Source: a virus. From it: a stretch of DNA of 27,943 nucleotides. Location: positions 1 to 27,943 of IMG/VR virus record IMGVR_UViG_3300009684_000138. One strand, 5' to 3'. This document shows positions 27,559-27,943 of this stretch, in pieces; the first letter of the stretch is position 1; every line of letters begins with the position of its first letter. The notes below the pieces were generated by a model. That model did no database searches. It was given only the letters and a program-made list of their open reading frames with translations, and was not told where the DNA came from. Position numbers and translations under genes: made by a program.

Positions 27559-27943
27559 ATGCCTATGTTATATAAAACTACAGTAGCAAAAAGTAATATA
27601 CATGGTTTAGGACTTTTCTCGAATGAATTCATAAAAAAAGATTATGTTTTTTGGAAACATGATCATATTATAGATGGTTGGATAGATATCAGAAGCGTAG
27701 AAAAACATAAGTATGATGTGTTTTTAGAAAATATGGATTACTTTTATTGCTATGATGAAACTCTTGATCTGTATATACGTCATGCTGATAATATCATATT
27801 CATCAATCATTCAGAAACTCCTAACCTAGATAGTCCATCAAAGTATATACACATAGCCAATAAGGACATTGAAAGAGGTGAAGAGCTTACCTTAAACTAC
27901 CGTGATATTTGTGATTATGGCTGGCAAACAGTGGAGAATATAA
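27559..27943 (+). CDS. SET-domain protein (methyltransferase fold), 3' end outside the window
   Basis: At least 128 residues, still open at the window end. My translation from ATG 27559 shows the SET series: SNIHGLGLFSNEFIKKDYVF (cofactor-binding start), IIFINHSETPNLDSPSKYIH (the NHS-x-x-PN motif) and IERGEELTLNYRD (the GEELT-x-x-Y motif with the catalytic Tyr). SET enzymes transfer methyl groups from S-adenosylmethionine to lysines, in histones or, in bacteria, other proteins. Small SET proteins occur in several large phages without known targets. AGGA at 27545-27548 supports this start; ATG 27565 is an alternative. Confidence 0.82.
   Translation, partial: MPMLYKTTVAKSNIHGLGLFSNEFIKKDYVFWKHDHIIDGWIDIRSVEKHKYDVFLENMDYFYCYDETLDLYIRHADNIIFINHSETPNLDSPSKYIHIANKDIERGEELTLNYRDICDYGWQTVENI

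Noticed and set aside
1-27943. CRISPR array, insertion sequence or prophage integration genes
   Set aside because: No regularly spaced repeats, transposase or integrase were seen on either strand.

Overview
The window is a stretch of a large lytic T4-type phage genome (myovirus). The evidence is a family B DNA polymerase (gp43), a UvsX recombinase, a gp41-type replicative helicase and a gp61-type primase, together with five exact copies of the T4 late-promoter octamer TATAAATA at gene starts. The base composition is AT-rich. Several features point to an alphaproteobacterial host: a DUF1127 small protein, an LpxH-like hydrolase of alphaproteobacterial type, and a ROSE-like 5' leader in front of a small heat-shock gene. 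The host is an inference. Many small proteins resemble those of T4-like cyanophages, pelagiphages and rhizobiophages.

Layout. (1) 47-4006 is a tRNA-rich region with 12 convincing tRNAs: Thr, His, Tyr, Met/Ile2, Pro, Phe, Ser(GCU), Trp, Ser(UGA), Glu, Ile and Gln. It also holds a 101-nt tRNA-like element that is not a normal tRNA, a structured gene-free stretch, a free-standing S4 domain, two homing-type endonucleases (GIY-YIG and HNH), a metallophosphoesterase and small early-type genes. (2) 4008-4636, on the minus strand, is an i-spanin/o-spanin pair. (3) 4688-7285 holds a conserved phage protein, a small heat-shock protein with a probable RNA thermometer, a DUF1127 gene, a GH19 endolysin and a holin-like protein. 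(4) 7301-14091 is the replication and recombination block: gp43, a small conserved protein, a coiled-coil membrane protein, UvsX, gp41 and three small genes. (5) 14064-14220 is a gene-free stretch with its own late promoter and terminator, a good candidate for a small RNA. (6) 14238-22355 is a late operon of virion-type genes: modular proteins with recurring I/L-x-E sites, a Dps ferritin, a head-surface-type protein, fibre-like repeat proteins and small conserved proteins. (7) 22359-27305 is an early/middle operon driven by a consensus promoter: primase, ThyX, the LpxH-like hydrolase, a small protein and the class Ia ribonucleotide reductase alpha subunit, closed by a terminator. (8) 27354-27943 holds a small gene and a SET-domain gene cut off by the window end.

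How it fits together. Early and middle genes make nucleotides (RNR, ThyX) and replicate DNA (primase, helicase, polymerase, UvsX). The tRNA set and possible RNA-binding S4 protein support translation of an AT-rich genome. Late promoters turn on the virion operon and, apparently, both endonucleases, through hairpins that hide their ribosome binding sites on read-through transcripts, as described for T4 I-TevI. The lysis functions (endolysin, holin-like, spanins) are split between two loci.
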